Notes under the pieces: model-generated
Database searches by the model: none
What the model was told of the DNA's origin: nothing
The model's input: only the letters and a program-made list of their open reading frames with translations
From: Chlorogloeopsis fritschii PCC 6912
Lineage (GTDB): Bacteria; Cyanobacteriota; Cyanobacteriia; Cyanobacteriales; Nostocaceae
Length of the DNA stretch: 43,695 nt
NCBI RefSeq assembly: GCF_000317285.1
Contig: NZ_AJLN01000077.1
Span: forward strand, 1 to 43,695
Reading direction: 5' to 3'
Position numbers and translations under genes: made by a program
In this document: positions 1 to 10,937 of the stretch, one piece after another
Numbering within the stretch: the first letter of the stretch is position 1
Layout of the letters: every line of letters begins with the position of its first letter

Positions 1-901
1 GATTTTTTGGTTAATTTAATTATTGTGATGTAGATAACTTTTTGTCTGTTTTTAATATTCAGACTACTTAGTATTAATACTGTAGTACACTTTCTTAAAC
101 TATTATTTATTTTTACACTTCAATATCAGTTGAAATCTTAAGAGTTTCTGGATATGAAAAAATAGCTATTTTGGTATATTAATTTTTTGTTAAATTGACT
201 ATAATTATGCCATCTCTAAATAGCTAAAACTGCCGATTGATAAAGCGAAATTTAAAGTTTTAGGATAAGTTACACGGAGTTAATGTATTTCATATAATTT
301 ATCTTTAATTTGACTAATAACCTGCAACAGTTGATATCTTCTGTAGTTTTAATTTACTCGCTTTAGAGATAAAATAGAAATTATGATGTATAAATCTCAT
401 TATCTAAAATATTATAAAGTTTTGTAAATGCTTAATTAAAAAACAACTTTGACTATTGAGTTTAATAAATTATTGTATAAAAAATTTAGTCAATGTCAAA
501 TATTTTCACCTTCAGATGTAATATTATTTTTGAAAAAATCAGAGATATCCCGGTTGTCTACACAATTAACTATCTGATAGAAATGACAGTCATGTCACTC
601 AGATTTCTAAAGTAGAGGGAAAAACATTGTTTTTATTTCATGACTTTGTTAGGAAATAAAAACAGATTTAACTTCAATAACTTTGGATTTTTATAGTTCC
701 TAGTTCAGTCATATACATTTGGGAACAGAGATATTTAGTCAAATTAATGACTAAATATTTTTGATTAGTTATGATGTAAAAATTGAATGCGATCGCTAAC
801 TAAGTGTGATATAGATCAATATTTCACATTCAGTTTAGTGAGACAATGAAAATGTGAGGAAAAGAACGGAAGCATGTTAACTAAATAAATAAGGGGGAAA
901 T
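1..901. other. AT-rich gene-free stretch
   Basis: No open reading frame with a credible start or family resemblance is visible on either strand. The stretch is strongly AT-rich. It contains a HIP1 octamer at 789-796, a perfect 11-bp inverted repeat at 731-758 and, near its end, the ribosome binding site of the pentapeptide gene (GGGGGA at about 892-897). The gene that precedes it lies outside the window. Confidence 0.6.
731..763 (+). terminator. Hairpin followed by T-run, no gene upstream
   Basis: An 11-bp perfect inverted repeat (731-741 with 748-758, 6-nt loop) is followed by a short T-run. It resembles a rho-independent terminator on the plus strand. No coding sequence lies upstream inside the window, so it may end a transcript from further left, or a non-coding RNA, or have no role. 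Confidence 0.35.
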
Positions 902-1384
902 ATGAAAACCAAGCTTCTAGCAGCTCTCACTTTAGTGACTCCCCTGTTCTTTACCAGCGTAGTAAGCGCTGCAAATCCGCAGCAAGTACAAAAGCTTTTA
1001 TCAACTGGGGAATGTATCCAGTGCGATTTATCAGGAGCCGATCTCAGTGGAGCTCATTTGATTGGTGCTGATTTGAGAGGTGCCAATCTTCAAGGAGCTA
1101 ACTTGGAAGAAGCGAATATTGAAGGTGCCGATTTTACTGGTGCAAATCTTCAAGGAGCCAACCTCAAGTCGGCTTTTGCAACCAATGTTAATTTCAAGAA
1201 AGCCAATCTCAATGGCGTCAATTTTACTAACGCCATGATTTCTGACTCTAATGTATATGGCGCATCAATGAATAACCTCACTATCACTAATGCCGACATA
1301 TACAACACAGGAATTGGTATTGGTGGTGACAATGCGGAAATTCCTGATTGGGATCAGCAGATAGAGACATATAAGCCAGAATAA
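902..1384 (+). CDS. Secreted pentapeptide-repeat protein
   Basis: A 160-residue protein with an N-terminal signal peptide (residues 1-23, hydrophobic core LVTPLFF, cleavage likely after VVSA). A short linker follows, with a CxxC pair (ECIQC, residues 37-41), then a run of A(D/N)LxG pentapeptides from about residue 42 to 133. Pentapeptide repeats fold as a right-handed quadrilateral beta-helix. In cyanobacteria many are exported to the periplasm or thylakoid lumen, and most have no known function. The start is supported by a GGGGGA ribosome binding site 5 nt upstream. The gene stands alone, with about 900 bp of gene-free DNA before it. The CxxC pair could form a disulfide after export, which is inference. 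Confidence 0.9.
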   Translation: MKTKLLAALTLVTPLFFTSVVSAANPQQVQKLLSTGECIQCDLSGADLSGAHLIGADLRGANLQGANLEEANIEGADFTGANLQGANLKSAFATNVNFKKANLNGVNFTNAMISDSNVYGASMNNLTITNADIYNTGIGIGGDNAEIPDWDQQIETYKPE

Positions 1385-2131
1385 TTTGGTTGTTTTTATC
1401 GATGAACTAATAACTATTGGTTAAGTTGTTCAGTAACACCTGTTGCAGCAAAATTTTTTGACAGAGTAATTCTTAATCTCAAGACCAAACTCTCCCTTGA
1501 AAATGCCCTTAAGGGGCGTCTTCAGGGGTAAAATTTTCAAGTTTTTACAAGCAATACCCACCCTACAGTTATTGAGCAGGGCGCAAGATATCAGCGGACT
1601 TACTAATTACTTTTCTTTGTTAGCCCTATTTGCATATCATAAAATAGCTAAAAAGTCTAGAGCTTTTAAATTCATAAAAACTTTTATTACATATTTATAT
1701 CAATAACAATTTTTCAATTGAGAATAGCAGCTTAAGATTGCCTAAATATCCGGTAAGATCTGCATCTAAACTTGTATAAAGTAAGAGGTGATCTAATTTT
1801 TTGCATGATTTGTACTGATTTAAGTACGATGGCATGCAACCTACAGTGTATTGGATAACAGCAAACTCAGAATTTTAGTTTGACAAAAAAGAACTCAAAA
1901 TACTAGTTTCAAGTTTATCCTTCCGTGTCATAACTACTACCTGACTACTTAGTTTATCAACAGTAGTTGATGAAATAGTGGTTAAAGGGCAATTATGGTT
2001 ATAGGCAACTAGAGCCTCTTTGTGCCCAAAAATCTGTTGTAGTGATGCCCTATGCATCGCCTACTAACAGCCTTTTGGTTGTAATTAGTCCGGATAAGAG
2101 TAATTCAACTGTCAAAATTATGGGAGCGGAA
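1385..2131. other. Intergenic stretch, no convincing gene
   Basis: This AT-rich stretch holds only a 69-codon open frame (1497-1706) with no ribosome binding site, no recognisable motif and an odd composition, which I do not call. A TTGACA hexamer at 1880-1885 with TACTAG 15 nt downstream is a weak promoter candidate for the CAAD gene. Nothing else stands out. Confidence 0.4.
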
Positions 2132-2560
2132 ATGCAAGAACCGGAAGTAGTGGAAACCAAATCTCCAGAGGCAATGATGACAGAAATCAACAATCAAACG
2201 GGAACCATAACAAAAATCCAACCCGGCGCGCAGACTCAAGAACAATGGCTCAAATATGGAGAAATAGCCTCTAGTTTTTTAGCGACACTGCCTGAATATC
2301 TGGGAACCTTTTTTAACAAGTACAAACAGCCACTGATTACCTTTGGTTTAATTGTGACAGCAATTGTGGCTGTGAAAGTTGTTTTGGCGATTTTAGATGC
2401 TTTGAATGATATTCCCTTAGTAGCACCAACTTTTGAATTGATTGGTATTGGTTACTCTGCATGGTTTGTTTACCGCTATTTACTCAAAGCCTCAACCAGG
2501 CAAGAGCTAACCGATGAACTTGCCACCCTGAAATCGCAAGTTGTTGGTAAAGATGCTTAA
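2132..2560 (+). CDS. CAAD-domain thylakoid membrane protein
   Basis: A 142-residue protein from the chosen start. An acidic, soluble N-terminal region is followed by a helix (QEQWLKYGEIASSFLATLPE), two hydrophobic segments and a short charged tail. This matches the CAAD domain (cyanobacterial aminoacyl-tRNA synthetase appended domain). CAAD is found fused to some tRNA synthetases, where it anchors them in thylakoid membranes, and as stand-alone proteins related to plant CURT1. No synthetase is attached here, so this is the stand-alone type, probably a thylakoid membrane organiser. The frame is open from 2042. I chose ATG 2132 because GGAG lies 5 nt upstream and because related proteins begin with a short acidic leader; ATG 2120 is an alternative. 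A clear terminator follows. Confidence 0.8.
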   Translation: MQEPEVVETKSPEAMMTEINNQTGTITKIQPGAQTQEQWLKYGEIASSFLATLPEYLGTFFNKYKQPLITFGLIVTAIVAVKVVLAILDALNDIPLVAPTFELIGIGYSAWFVYRYLLKASTRQELTDELATLKSQVVGKDA

Positions 2561-2644
2561 AATCTAAGTAGTTCAGTGCAGATAGCAATTTTGACTGCTA
2601 GTGCGCTATGAATTACTGCTAGGTATTGCCTCCTCTATCTACAG

Positions 2645-2692
2645 GTGGTCAAGAAGAATTACATTAACTCTTGACCACTTTAATTTTTTTTG
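2645..2692 (+). terminator. Rho-independent terminator after the CAAD gene
   Basis: A 10-bp perfect stem (2645-2654 with 2669-2678, 14-nt loop) is followed by a T-rich run from 2685. The T-run is on the plus-strand side, so it serves the CAAD gene. It also lies just past the end of the convergent SLH gene. Confidence 0.75.
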
Positions 2693-2694
2693 GT

Positions 2695-3642
2695 CTATTC
2701 AGGTAATTTTACAATTTTTTGAGATGGAACCCTGTCTAACCTTCCTATTAGCACCAAAGCTTGATGAATCATTGCTGCTACCTCAGCACGGGTAGCTTCT
2801 TTATTAGGAGCAAAAACTTTTGGATTTGGATAGTTTATGACAAGACCATTTTCTGTAGCTGCGGCTACTTTATTGCGCGCATAAGTTGGAATTTGTTTAG
2901 CATCTTGGTAAATATTTAAAATTTTAGTCCCAGAAGTGGGAGTATTTAAATTTAGTCCACTAGCAAGAGCTACTAAAACTTCTACTCTTGGTATATTTTT
3001 TTGTGCTTTAAAGGTATTGTTAGGGTAACCTTTTAAGAATCCAGTACTAATAGCTAAGTCAATTGCTGAGGTTGCCCAGAACCGATTTGGTATGTCTTGA
3101 AAAGAAATTTTGTTTTTGGTTTTTCCTAGTTCATTTTCAAAAGCCTGTTGGAGTATGGCGGCAAATTCCGCGCGGGTGACAGGTTGATTTGGTCGAAATG
3201 AATTATCTTGATAGCCTTTAATAATATTGCGAGAGGAAAGGGCGTTGATAAAACGACTTGCCCAAAAGTTGTTGGGTACATCGGTGAAAGCGATCGGCGG
3301 AGGAATAGTGGATTTTTTCTCAGTAGGAATAACCAGTGGAAATTTTTTGGCGGGATTGGAGGAGGATTGGAAAGGCGTTTGCCTCTTAGGTAACTCAGAT
3401 GGAGCAACACTGGGAAGAGGCATCACCGCAGGAGGAGTGTTTTGAGTAGGAGCAGTAGGAGTTGCTGATAGATTAGGAGATGGCAAGAGTATGCCAGGTA
3501 AGTTCCAGGCAGAATAATTGCGGAAAAATGACCAAAAAAGAACTGCCCCAATACTGGTAAAGGCAACTAAAATGCCAATAAATTCATCGAAGCCAAGGAC
3601 ATTTGTTTGAGATGACTTGGGATCGGGAGGCATATTTGTCAT
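2695..3642 (-). CDS. S-layer homology (SLH) domain protein with N-terminal anchor
   Basis: A 315-residue protein. One hydrophobic segment (about residues 20-40, ending WSFF) is followed by a long Pro/Ser/Thr-rich linker (about 45-115). Three SLH-type repeats then start near residues 117, 180 and 245. The first two show the pattern F.D.P..FWA...I......I.GY....F.P......E. SLH modules bind secondary cell-wall polymers in Gram-positives. In cyanobacteria they occur in porins and in envelope-linked proteins of unknown role. With no beta-barrel this is not a porin. The layout suggests a protein held in a membrane by one helix with SLH modules reaching into the cell wall. The third repeat is the most divergent. 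It converges with the CAAD gene. Confidence 0.88.
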   Translation of the reverse strand: MTNMPPDPKSSQTNVLGFDEFIGILVAFTSIGAVLFWSFFRNYSAWNLPGILLPSPNLSATPTAPTQNTPPAVMPLPSVAPSELPKRQTPFQSSSNPAKKFPLVIPTEKKSTIPPPIAFTDVPNNFWASRFINALSSRNIIKGYQDNSFRPNQPVTRAEFAAILQQAFENELGKTKNKISFQDIPNRFWATSAIDLAISTGFLKGYPNNTFKAQKNIPRVEVLVALASGLNLNTPTSGTKILNIYQDAKQIPTYARNKVAAATENGLVINYPNPKVFAPNKEATRAEVAAMIHQALVLIGRLDRVPSQKIVKLPE

Positions 3643-3977
3643 TGTAATTACCCTGATAACAGTACAATGTGCATTTAACTAATTAAGCCATAATTAGGGA
3701 GTGTTAGTGGCTAGTAGGGGAGGCAGCGCGCCCTTGCGGAGCCAGTGCGTTGCGGGGGTTCCCCCCGTTGTAGCACCTGGCGTCGGTTTAAGCGCGTCGA
3801 GTGCGACTGCCGTGCGGGTTTTGTTGATTATATGAACGGTTAAAACCGACAATTTATCTTTTAAACCCGCCCGTACAGTAGTTAGTAGTTAGTAGTTAGC
3901 AGAGAAAACTAATGACCAATGAATAATTACTAATTACTAATTACCAATTACTATCAACCAACTACTAACTAATCCCT
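3643..3977. other. Intergenic region filled with repeats
   Basis: This gap holds dispersed element A (3713-3880) followed by a short tandem repeat run (about 3876-3970) built from GTTAGTA and TAATTAC-like heptamers. No gene is visible. Confidence 0.6.
3713..3880. repeat. Dispersed repeat element, copy A
   Basis: It begins with AGTAGGGGAGGCAGCGCGCC and ends with TTAAACCCGCCCGTACAGTA. The same ends recur at 26488-26613 (copy B), and the right end also at 13941-14014 (copy C). The interior contains GC-rich palindromic parts (GGGGGTTCCCCCC) and the shared block GACTGCCGTGCGGGTTTT. It has no open reading frame. It looks like a small non-autonomous, MITE-like element with a GC-rich palindrome nested in it. 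Confidence 0.7.
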
Positions 3978-5261
3978 TCATAATACTCGTAGCAAGCTGG
4001 GAATACTATCTACGGCTTCTAAGGTATGAATTTCTGCTAAAGCTTGTCGAAAATCTCCTTCTCTCACATCGTGGGTAACAACAACAATCTCTGCGAGTTC
4101 TCCCTGAAAGCCTGTTTGCACAACTGACTCTAAACTGACGCCGTAATTGCCAAAGCAAGTACCCAATTTACCAATCACTCCGGGTTGGTCTTTTGTCAGA
4201 AAACGAGCGTAAAATCTGGTAACTAGTTCTTCTATGGGAGCTATTTGGCAGTAGTCTTGATGCCTACAAGTTAGTAAGGGATTTGGTGTTGTTGTACTGG
4301 CTTTTAATGTTGCTGCTAAATTCAAAATATCCGAAGCTACGGCGCTAGCAGTTGCCCCAGCACCAGCACCAGGGCCAAAAAACATTACCTGTCCGATTGG
4401 TTCACCTTCTACTAAGATGGCGTTATAAACGCCGTTAATGCTAGCTAAAGGATGAGCTTTAGGAACTAAAGTTGGATGAACTCGGATAGAAATTGCAGGG
4501 GGATTAACTTTGTTGGCGATGGCTAACAGTTTGATTACAAATCCTAGTTTTTCGGCATAGGCAATATCTGTCTTGCTTACTTGCCGAATGCCCTCACAAT
4601 AAACATCTTGAAGTTTGATACGTCCATCAAAGGCTAATGAAGCAAGAATAGCAATTTTATCGGCGGCGTCCAAGCCATCAATATCAGCAGTTGGATCGGC
4701 TTCCGCATAACCTAATCGCTGGGCATCAGTTAAGACATCGCTAAAATCGCTGCCTTCTGTCTGCATCCGTGTGAGAATATAATTGGTTGTACCGTTGACT
4801 ATGCCAGTGACGGTGTGAATACAGTTGACACTTAAGGACTGCTTGAGGGGTTGAATTACAGGTATACCACCACCGACAGCAGCTTCTAGCATCACGTATA
4901 CACCAGCTTGGTTGGCAGCAGTAAAAATTTCCGCGCCAAAGCGAGAAATTACTGCTTTATTAGCAGTGACAACGTGCTTGCCGTTTTCAATAGCTTTGAG
5001 AATGAGCGATCGCGCTGGTTCAAGTCCACCCATCACCTCTACCACAATTTCTACCTGTGGATCGTTGACAATAGCTTCTAAATCTGTTATTAATACCGAT
5101 TCTGGCAACTTTACAGCACGGTTTTTATCAAGCGATCGCACTCCCACTCGATATATTTCTATATCCTGTAGTAAAGGGTGACGTCCGGCACTATCTTGTA
5201 AAAGCTGCACCGTACCCGTGCCTACCGTACCTAATCCCAGTATTCCCAGCTTTACACCCAC
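3978..5261 (-). CDS. hom: Homoserine dehydrogenase
   Basis: This enzyme reduces aspartate semialdehyde to homoserine with NAD(P)H, the branch point to threonine, methionine and isoleucine. It has an N-terminal Rossmann motif (KLGILGLGTVGTG), the catalytic lysine stretch GKHVVTANKAV, the substrate-binding TGIVNGTTNYIL and GYAEADPTADIDGLD, and a C-terminal ACT domain (RFLTKDQPGVIGKLG) for allosteric feedback, probably by threonine. The length is 427 residues from GTG 5261. The frame is open to ATG 5333, but the extra 24 codons include a perfect palindrome (5293-5317) of repeat type, and the family normally starts right at VGVKLGIL. I therefore prefer the GTG, although neither start has a strong ribosome binding site. 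It is transcribed in the same direction as petH, about 180 bp downstream of it. Confidence 0.93.
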   Translation of the reverse strand: MGVKLGILGLGTVGTGTVQLLQDSAGRHPLLQDIEIYRVGVRSLDKNRAVKLPESVLITDLEAIVNDPQVEIVVEVMGGLEPARSLILKAIENGKHVVTANKAVISRFGAEIFTAANQAGVYVMLEAAVGGGIPVIQPLKQSLSVNCIHTVTGIVNGTTNYILTRMQTEGSDFSDVLTDAQRLGYAEADPTADIDGLDAADKIAILASLAFDGRIKLQDVYCEGIRQVSKTDIAYAEKLGFVIKLLAIANKVNPPAISIRVHPTLVPKAHPLASINGVYNAILVEGEPIGQVMFFGPGAGAGATASAVASDILNLAATLKASTTTPNPLLTCRHQDYCQIAPIEELVTRFYARFLTKDQPGVIGKLGTCFGNYGVSLESVVQTGFQGELAEIVVVTHDVREGDFRQALAEIHTLEAVDSIPSLLRVL

Positions 5262-5292
5262 GAATTTTAACCCAATTTCACCAACAATAATT

Positions 5293-5317
5293 GTAGGGTG
5301 GGTCTTGCCCACCCTAC
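5293..5317. repeat. Short palindromic repeat (GTAGGGTGGG type)
   Basis: A perfect 10-bp inverted repeat, GTAGGGTGGG / CCCACCCTAC, with a 5-nt loop. It resembles the small dispersed palindromes seen in many cyanobacterial intergenic regions; a relative lies at 24450-24474. It sits just upstream of the likely hom start, or inside an extended reading frame if ATG 5333 is used. Confidence 0.75.
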
Positions 5318-5444
5318 TAGTGTTATTTGTCATTTGTCCTTTGTAATTAAATGACCCTTACGGGTTTGCCAGCCACTCATGGGGAAATCCCCTATTTTGT
5401 GCGCTAGCTCACTAATGACCAATGACTAATAACTAATGACCAAA

Positions 5445-7964
<2,520 letters not shown>

Positions 7965-8969
7965 ATGACTAATAAGCCGGAACGCGTGGTATTGATTGGA
8001 GTAGCCGGAGACTCCGGATGTGGTAAATCTACGTTTTTGCGTCGTCTTATAGATTTATTTGGTGAAGAATTAATGACAGTCATCTGTTTGGATGACTATC
8101 ATTGTCTGGATAGAAAACAGCGTAAAGAAACAGGAATAACTGCTTTAGATCCTAGAGCGAACAATTTTGACCTGATGTATGAGCAAATCAAAGCGCTCAA
8201 AGAAGGTCAATCTATAATGAAGCCGATTTACAACCACGAAACCGGCCTAATCGATCCTCCAGAGTTAATAGAACCGAATCACATTATAGTCATTGAAGGT
8301 TTGCATCCTTTATATGATGAACGCGTGCGATCGCTAATTGACTTCAGTGTCTATTTTGATATTAGTGATGAAGTCAAAATCGCTTGGAAAATCCAGCGAG
8401 ACATGGCAGAACGCGGTCACAAATATGAAGATGTTTTAGCTCAAATCAATTCCCGCAAACCAGATTTTCAGAAGTACATCGAGCCACAAAGAGAATTTGC
8501 GGATGTAGTTCTCCAGGTATTACCCACCAATCTGATTAAAGAGGATAAAGAACGTAAAGTTCTGCGGGTACGGATGCTACAGCGCGAGGGTAAGGAAGGC
8601 TTCGAGCCAGTGTATCTGTTTGATGAAGGTTCCACCATTCACTGGACTCCTTGCGGACGCAAGCTGACTTGTTCTTATCCTGGTATGCAAATGTACTACG
8701 GTTCGGATGTGTACTACGGTCGCTACGTCTCGGTATTAGAAGTAGATGGACAATTTGACAACCTAGATGAAGTAATTTACATCGAAACCCATCTGAGTAA
8801 CACTTCTACTAAGTACCAAGGCGAGATGACTCACCTATTGCTCCAGCATCGTGAGTACCCTGGCTCCAATAACGGTACTGGTTTATTCCAAGTCCTGACA
8901 GGCTTGAAAATGCGTGCTGCCTACGAGCGTTTGACAGCAAAGGAAGCAAAAATGGCAGTTCAAGTTTAG
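7965..8969 (+). CDS. prk: Phosphoribulokinase
   Basis: It phosphorylates ribulose 5-phosphate to ribulose 1,5-bisphosphate, the Rubisco substrate in the Calvin-Benson cycle. The protein has 334 residues, the usual cyanobacterial length. The P-loop is GVAGDSGCGKST (residues 12-23). Cys19 and Cys41 match the redox-regulated pair used in thioredoxin control and in the GAPDH-CP12-PRK complex. A second pair, Cys230 and Cys236, matches the C-terminal disulfide of the cyanobacterial and plant enzymes. The start ATG follows the strong ribosome binding site AAAGGAG. A terminator lies 27 nt after the stop, so it is probably a single-gene transcript. Confidence 0.97.
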   Translation: MTNKPERVVLIGVAGDSGCGKSTFLRRLIDLFGEELMTVICLDDYHCLDRKQRKETGITALDPRANNFDLMYEQIKALKEGQSIMKPIYNHETGLIDPPELIEPNHIIVIEGLHPLYDERVRSLIDFSVYFDISDEVKIAWKIQRDMAERGHKYEDVLAQINSRKPDFQKYIEPQREFADVVLQVLPTNLIKEDKERKVLRVRMLQREGKEGFEPVYLFDEGSTIHWTPCGRKLTCSYPGMQMYYGSDVYYGRYVSVLEVDGQFDNLDEVIYIETHLSNTSTKYQGEMTHLLLQHREYPGSNNGTGLFQVLTGLKMRAAYERLTAKEAKMAVQV

Positions 8970-8996
8970 AAGCTCAATATTTGTGTCAAATGTCTT

Positions 8997-9026
8997 GGGG
9001 ACGCTGTTGCGTCCTCCTTTTTTTTA
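8997..9026 (+). terminator. Rho-independent terminator of prk
   Basis: The stem GGGGACGC (8997-9004) pairs with GCGTCCTC (9009-9016, one G-T pair) around a TGTT loop. A run of eight or more T follows from about 9018. Confidence 0.9.
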
Positions 9027-9172
9027 TTTTTTATGGGCGATCGCATCAGTCGCTTATTCAGCAAAAAAGTCACCTCAGTTGTATTTAGTTTAAGACAATA
9101 AGTGGTTTTGATAAAGTTCGTGTGTATCTCGAACTGCTAATTGTGAAAATATTGATATGATCGCAGATTAAG

Positions 9173-9226
9173 GTAGCTGATTTAAATGTCAATATTGGAT
9201 CAGCTACGTAACCTTTTTAGGAGGAT
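9173..9226 (+). promoter_or_regulatory. metK leader hairpin and ribosome binding site
   Basis: GTAGCTGAT (9173-9181) pairs with ATCAGCTAC (9199-9207), a perfect 9-bp stem with a 17-nt loop. CCTTTTT and the strong ribosome binding site AGGAGGA (9220-9226) follow. A smaller AGTTCG/CGAACT stem lies upstream (about 9116-9133). I do not recognise a known SAM riboswitch here; regulation is only a possibility. Confidence 0.45.
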
Positions 9227-9232
9227 TAAAAA

Positions 9233-10492
9233 TTGTCTCGACGTTATCTATTTACCTCCGAGTCAGTTACCGAAGGTCATCCAGACAAAATCTGCGATCA
9301 GATTTCTGATGCCATTCTAGATGCCTTACTTACACAAGATCCTAGTAGCCGGGTTGCGGCTGAGGTTGTTGTTAATACTGGCTTGGTACTAATTACTGGT
9401 GAAATTACCACCAAAGCCAATGCCAATTATGTAAATATTGCCCGCAAGAAAATTGCTGAGATTGGCTACACTGATGCCGTTAACGGCTTCTGTGCTAATA
9501 GCTGCTCAGTCATGGTAGCCTTGGACGAACAATCACCTGATATTGCCCAAGGTGTAAACGCTGCCCAAGAAGCTCGTCAGGATAGTGAGGAACTTTTTGA
9601 CAAGATTGGGGCGGGTGATCAGGGTATTATGTTTGGCTTTGCTTGTAACGAAACACCCGAACTGATGCCTTTACCTATCAGTCTCGCTCACCGTATTGCT
9701 CGCCGATTGGCGGCAGTTCGCAAGACTGGCGATCTATCATACCTACGTCCTGATGGTAAAACTCAGGTCAGCGTGGTTTATGAAGATGGACGCCCTGTAG
9801 GTATTGATACGATTCTCATCTCCACACAGCACACACCCACTATTGGTGATATTACTGATGAGGCGGCAGTGCAAGCCAAAATCAAACAAGATCTTTGGTC
9901 ATCTGTAGTCCAGCCTGTGTTTGGAGACTTAAGTATTCAGCCAGACGAGAATACCCGCTTTTTAGTCAATCCTACGGGTAAATTCGTCATCGGCGGGCCA
10001 CAAGGAGATTCTGGCTTAACTGGGCGCAAAATTATTGTCGATACCTACGGTGGTTATTCCAGGCATGGCGGCGGAGCATTTTCTGGCAAAGATCCCACCA
10101 AAGTAGACCGCAGTGCAGCTTATGCTTGTAGATATGCGGCAAAAAATATTGTTGCTGCCGGGTTAGCAGAAAAATGCGAAGTTCAACTTAGTTATGCCAT
10201 TGGTGTAGCACGTCCTGTGAGCATTATGGTCGATACCTTTGGCACCAGCAAAGTGGATGAGCAAATCTTGCTCGATCTAATCCAAGAGCATTTTGAACTG
10301 CGTCCAGCAGGGATTATCCACGTCTTTAATTTACGCAACCTGCCCAGTGAGCGAGGCGGACGTTTTTATCAGGACGTCGCTGCTTATGGTCACTTTGGCC
10401 GGACTGATTTAGACTTGCCTTGGGAGCGTACCGATAAAGCGGAACTTTTGAAGGGAGCAGTTAGCAAGCAATTATCAGCAGCGATCGCCTAA
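9233..10492 (+). CDS. metK: S-adenosylmethionine synthetase
   Basis: It makes S-adenosylmethionine from methionine and ATP. Its 419 residues include the family signatures [12 protein letters not shown] near the N-terminus (catalytic His and metal/ATP contacts), [12 protein letters not shown] in the middle and [19 protein letters not shown]. The start codon is TTG at 9233, supported by the AGGAGGA ribosome binding site 7 nt upstream and by the conserved start [18 protein letters not shown]. No ATG lies nearby in frame. It follows prk on the same strand but is separated by a terminator, so it probably has its own promoter. Confidence 0.96.
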   Translation: MSRRYLFTSESVTEGHPDKICDQISDAILDALLTQDPSSRVAAEVVVNTGLVLITGEITTKANANYVNIARKKIAEIGYTDAVNGFCANSCSVMVALDEQSPDIAQGVNAAQEARQDSEELFDKIGAGDQGIMFGFACNETPELMPLPISLAHRIARRLAAVRKTGDLSYLRPDGKTQVSVVYEDGRPVGIDTILISTQHTPTIGDITDEAAVQAKIKQDLWSSVVQPVFGDLSIQPDENTRFLVNPTGKFVIGGPQGDSGLTGRKIIVDTYGGYSRHGGGAFSGKDPTKVDRSAAYACRYAAKNIVAAGLAEKCEVQLSYAIGVARPVSIMVDTFGTSKVDEQILLDLIQEHFELRPAGIIHVFNLRNLPSERGGRFYQDVAAYGHFGRTDLDLPWERTDKAELLKGAVSKQLSAAIA

Positions 10493-10560
10493 CCCTAAAC
10501 TTAGAAGCAAAAACTGAAAAGTCAAAAATCATAATACTTGACTTTTAGCTTTGCCGATTT

Positions 10561-10590
10561 GCCCTCTTTGTCTGTCAAGATAGAGAGGGC
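10561..10590 (+). terminator. Possible metK terminator hairpin
   Basis: A GCCCTCT (10561-10567) / AGAGGGC (10584-10590) stem lies about 70 nt after metK. It has no strong T-run, so the terminator call is weak. Confidence 0.4.
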
Positions 10591-10603
10591 TTGAGCTTGA
10601 AAA

Positions 10604-10730
10604 TAGGGGCTGGGGGCTAGGGACTGGGGACTAGGGATTAGGAAGAAGAGTGGGAGAGGAACAGATGAGGAAGATAGGGAAGATGGGGAAGATGGGGGAG
10701 AATTCTTCTCCGTGTCTTCTTCAGTCCCCG
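10604..10730. repeat. Short tandemly repeated heptamer tract
   Basis: Degenerate 7-bp units such as GGGGACT and AGGGACT, then GGAAGAT-type units, run along a purine-rich strand. The unit family is like the one found inside mfd (34252-34279). Confidence 0.7.
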
Positions 10731-10937
10731 ATCTGGTTTGTCAAAAATTTACATATATATAAAAACTACTTAAATATCATCAATACCATGCTTACCATGC
10801 TTACTATATAGAGAGTGAGGAGTTGCTCTTGCTATAAAAATAATGTAGACGGTTTTTTTGGCGGGAGGGCAACAGAAATTTGAGGTATACAAACTCAAAA
10901 GCCAACCGCTGTTGACAGCAGTTCATAAAGCAAAAAA

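Larger units (their letters stand above)
10493..10937. other. Intergenic region with heptamer repeats
   Basis: After metK there is an AAAAGTCAA/TTGACTTTT inverted repeat (10517-10546), then a GCCCTCT/AGAGGGC hairpin (10561-10590), either of which may end metK transcription. From about 10604 to 10730 lies a purine-rich tract of GGGACT/AGGGACT-like heptamers, a short tandem repeat of the kind typical for filamentous cyanobacteria. Near 10786-10805 CCATGCTTA occurs twice in tandem. No gene is visible. Confidence 0.6.

Noticed and set aside
806-832. CRP-like site TGTGA...TCACA before the pentapeptide gene
   Set aside because: The half-sites are about 14 nt apart rather than 6, so this is not a CRP-type operator.
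1497-1706. 69-codon plus-strand frame as a gene
   Set aside because: No ribosome binding site, no recognisable motif or conserved pattern, and an unusual composition; better explained as chance.
5005-5040. GGTTCAAGTCC as a tRNA T-loop
   Set aside because: It lies in the coding sequence of hom, and no acceptor or anticodon stem fits around it.
9040-9232. Known SAM riboswitch upstream of metK
   Set aside because: I could not find the conserved core of SAM-I, SAM-II or related classes; only simple stems are visible.
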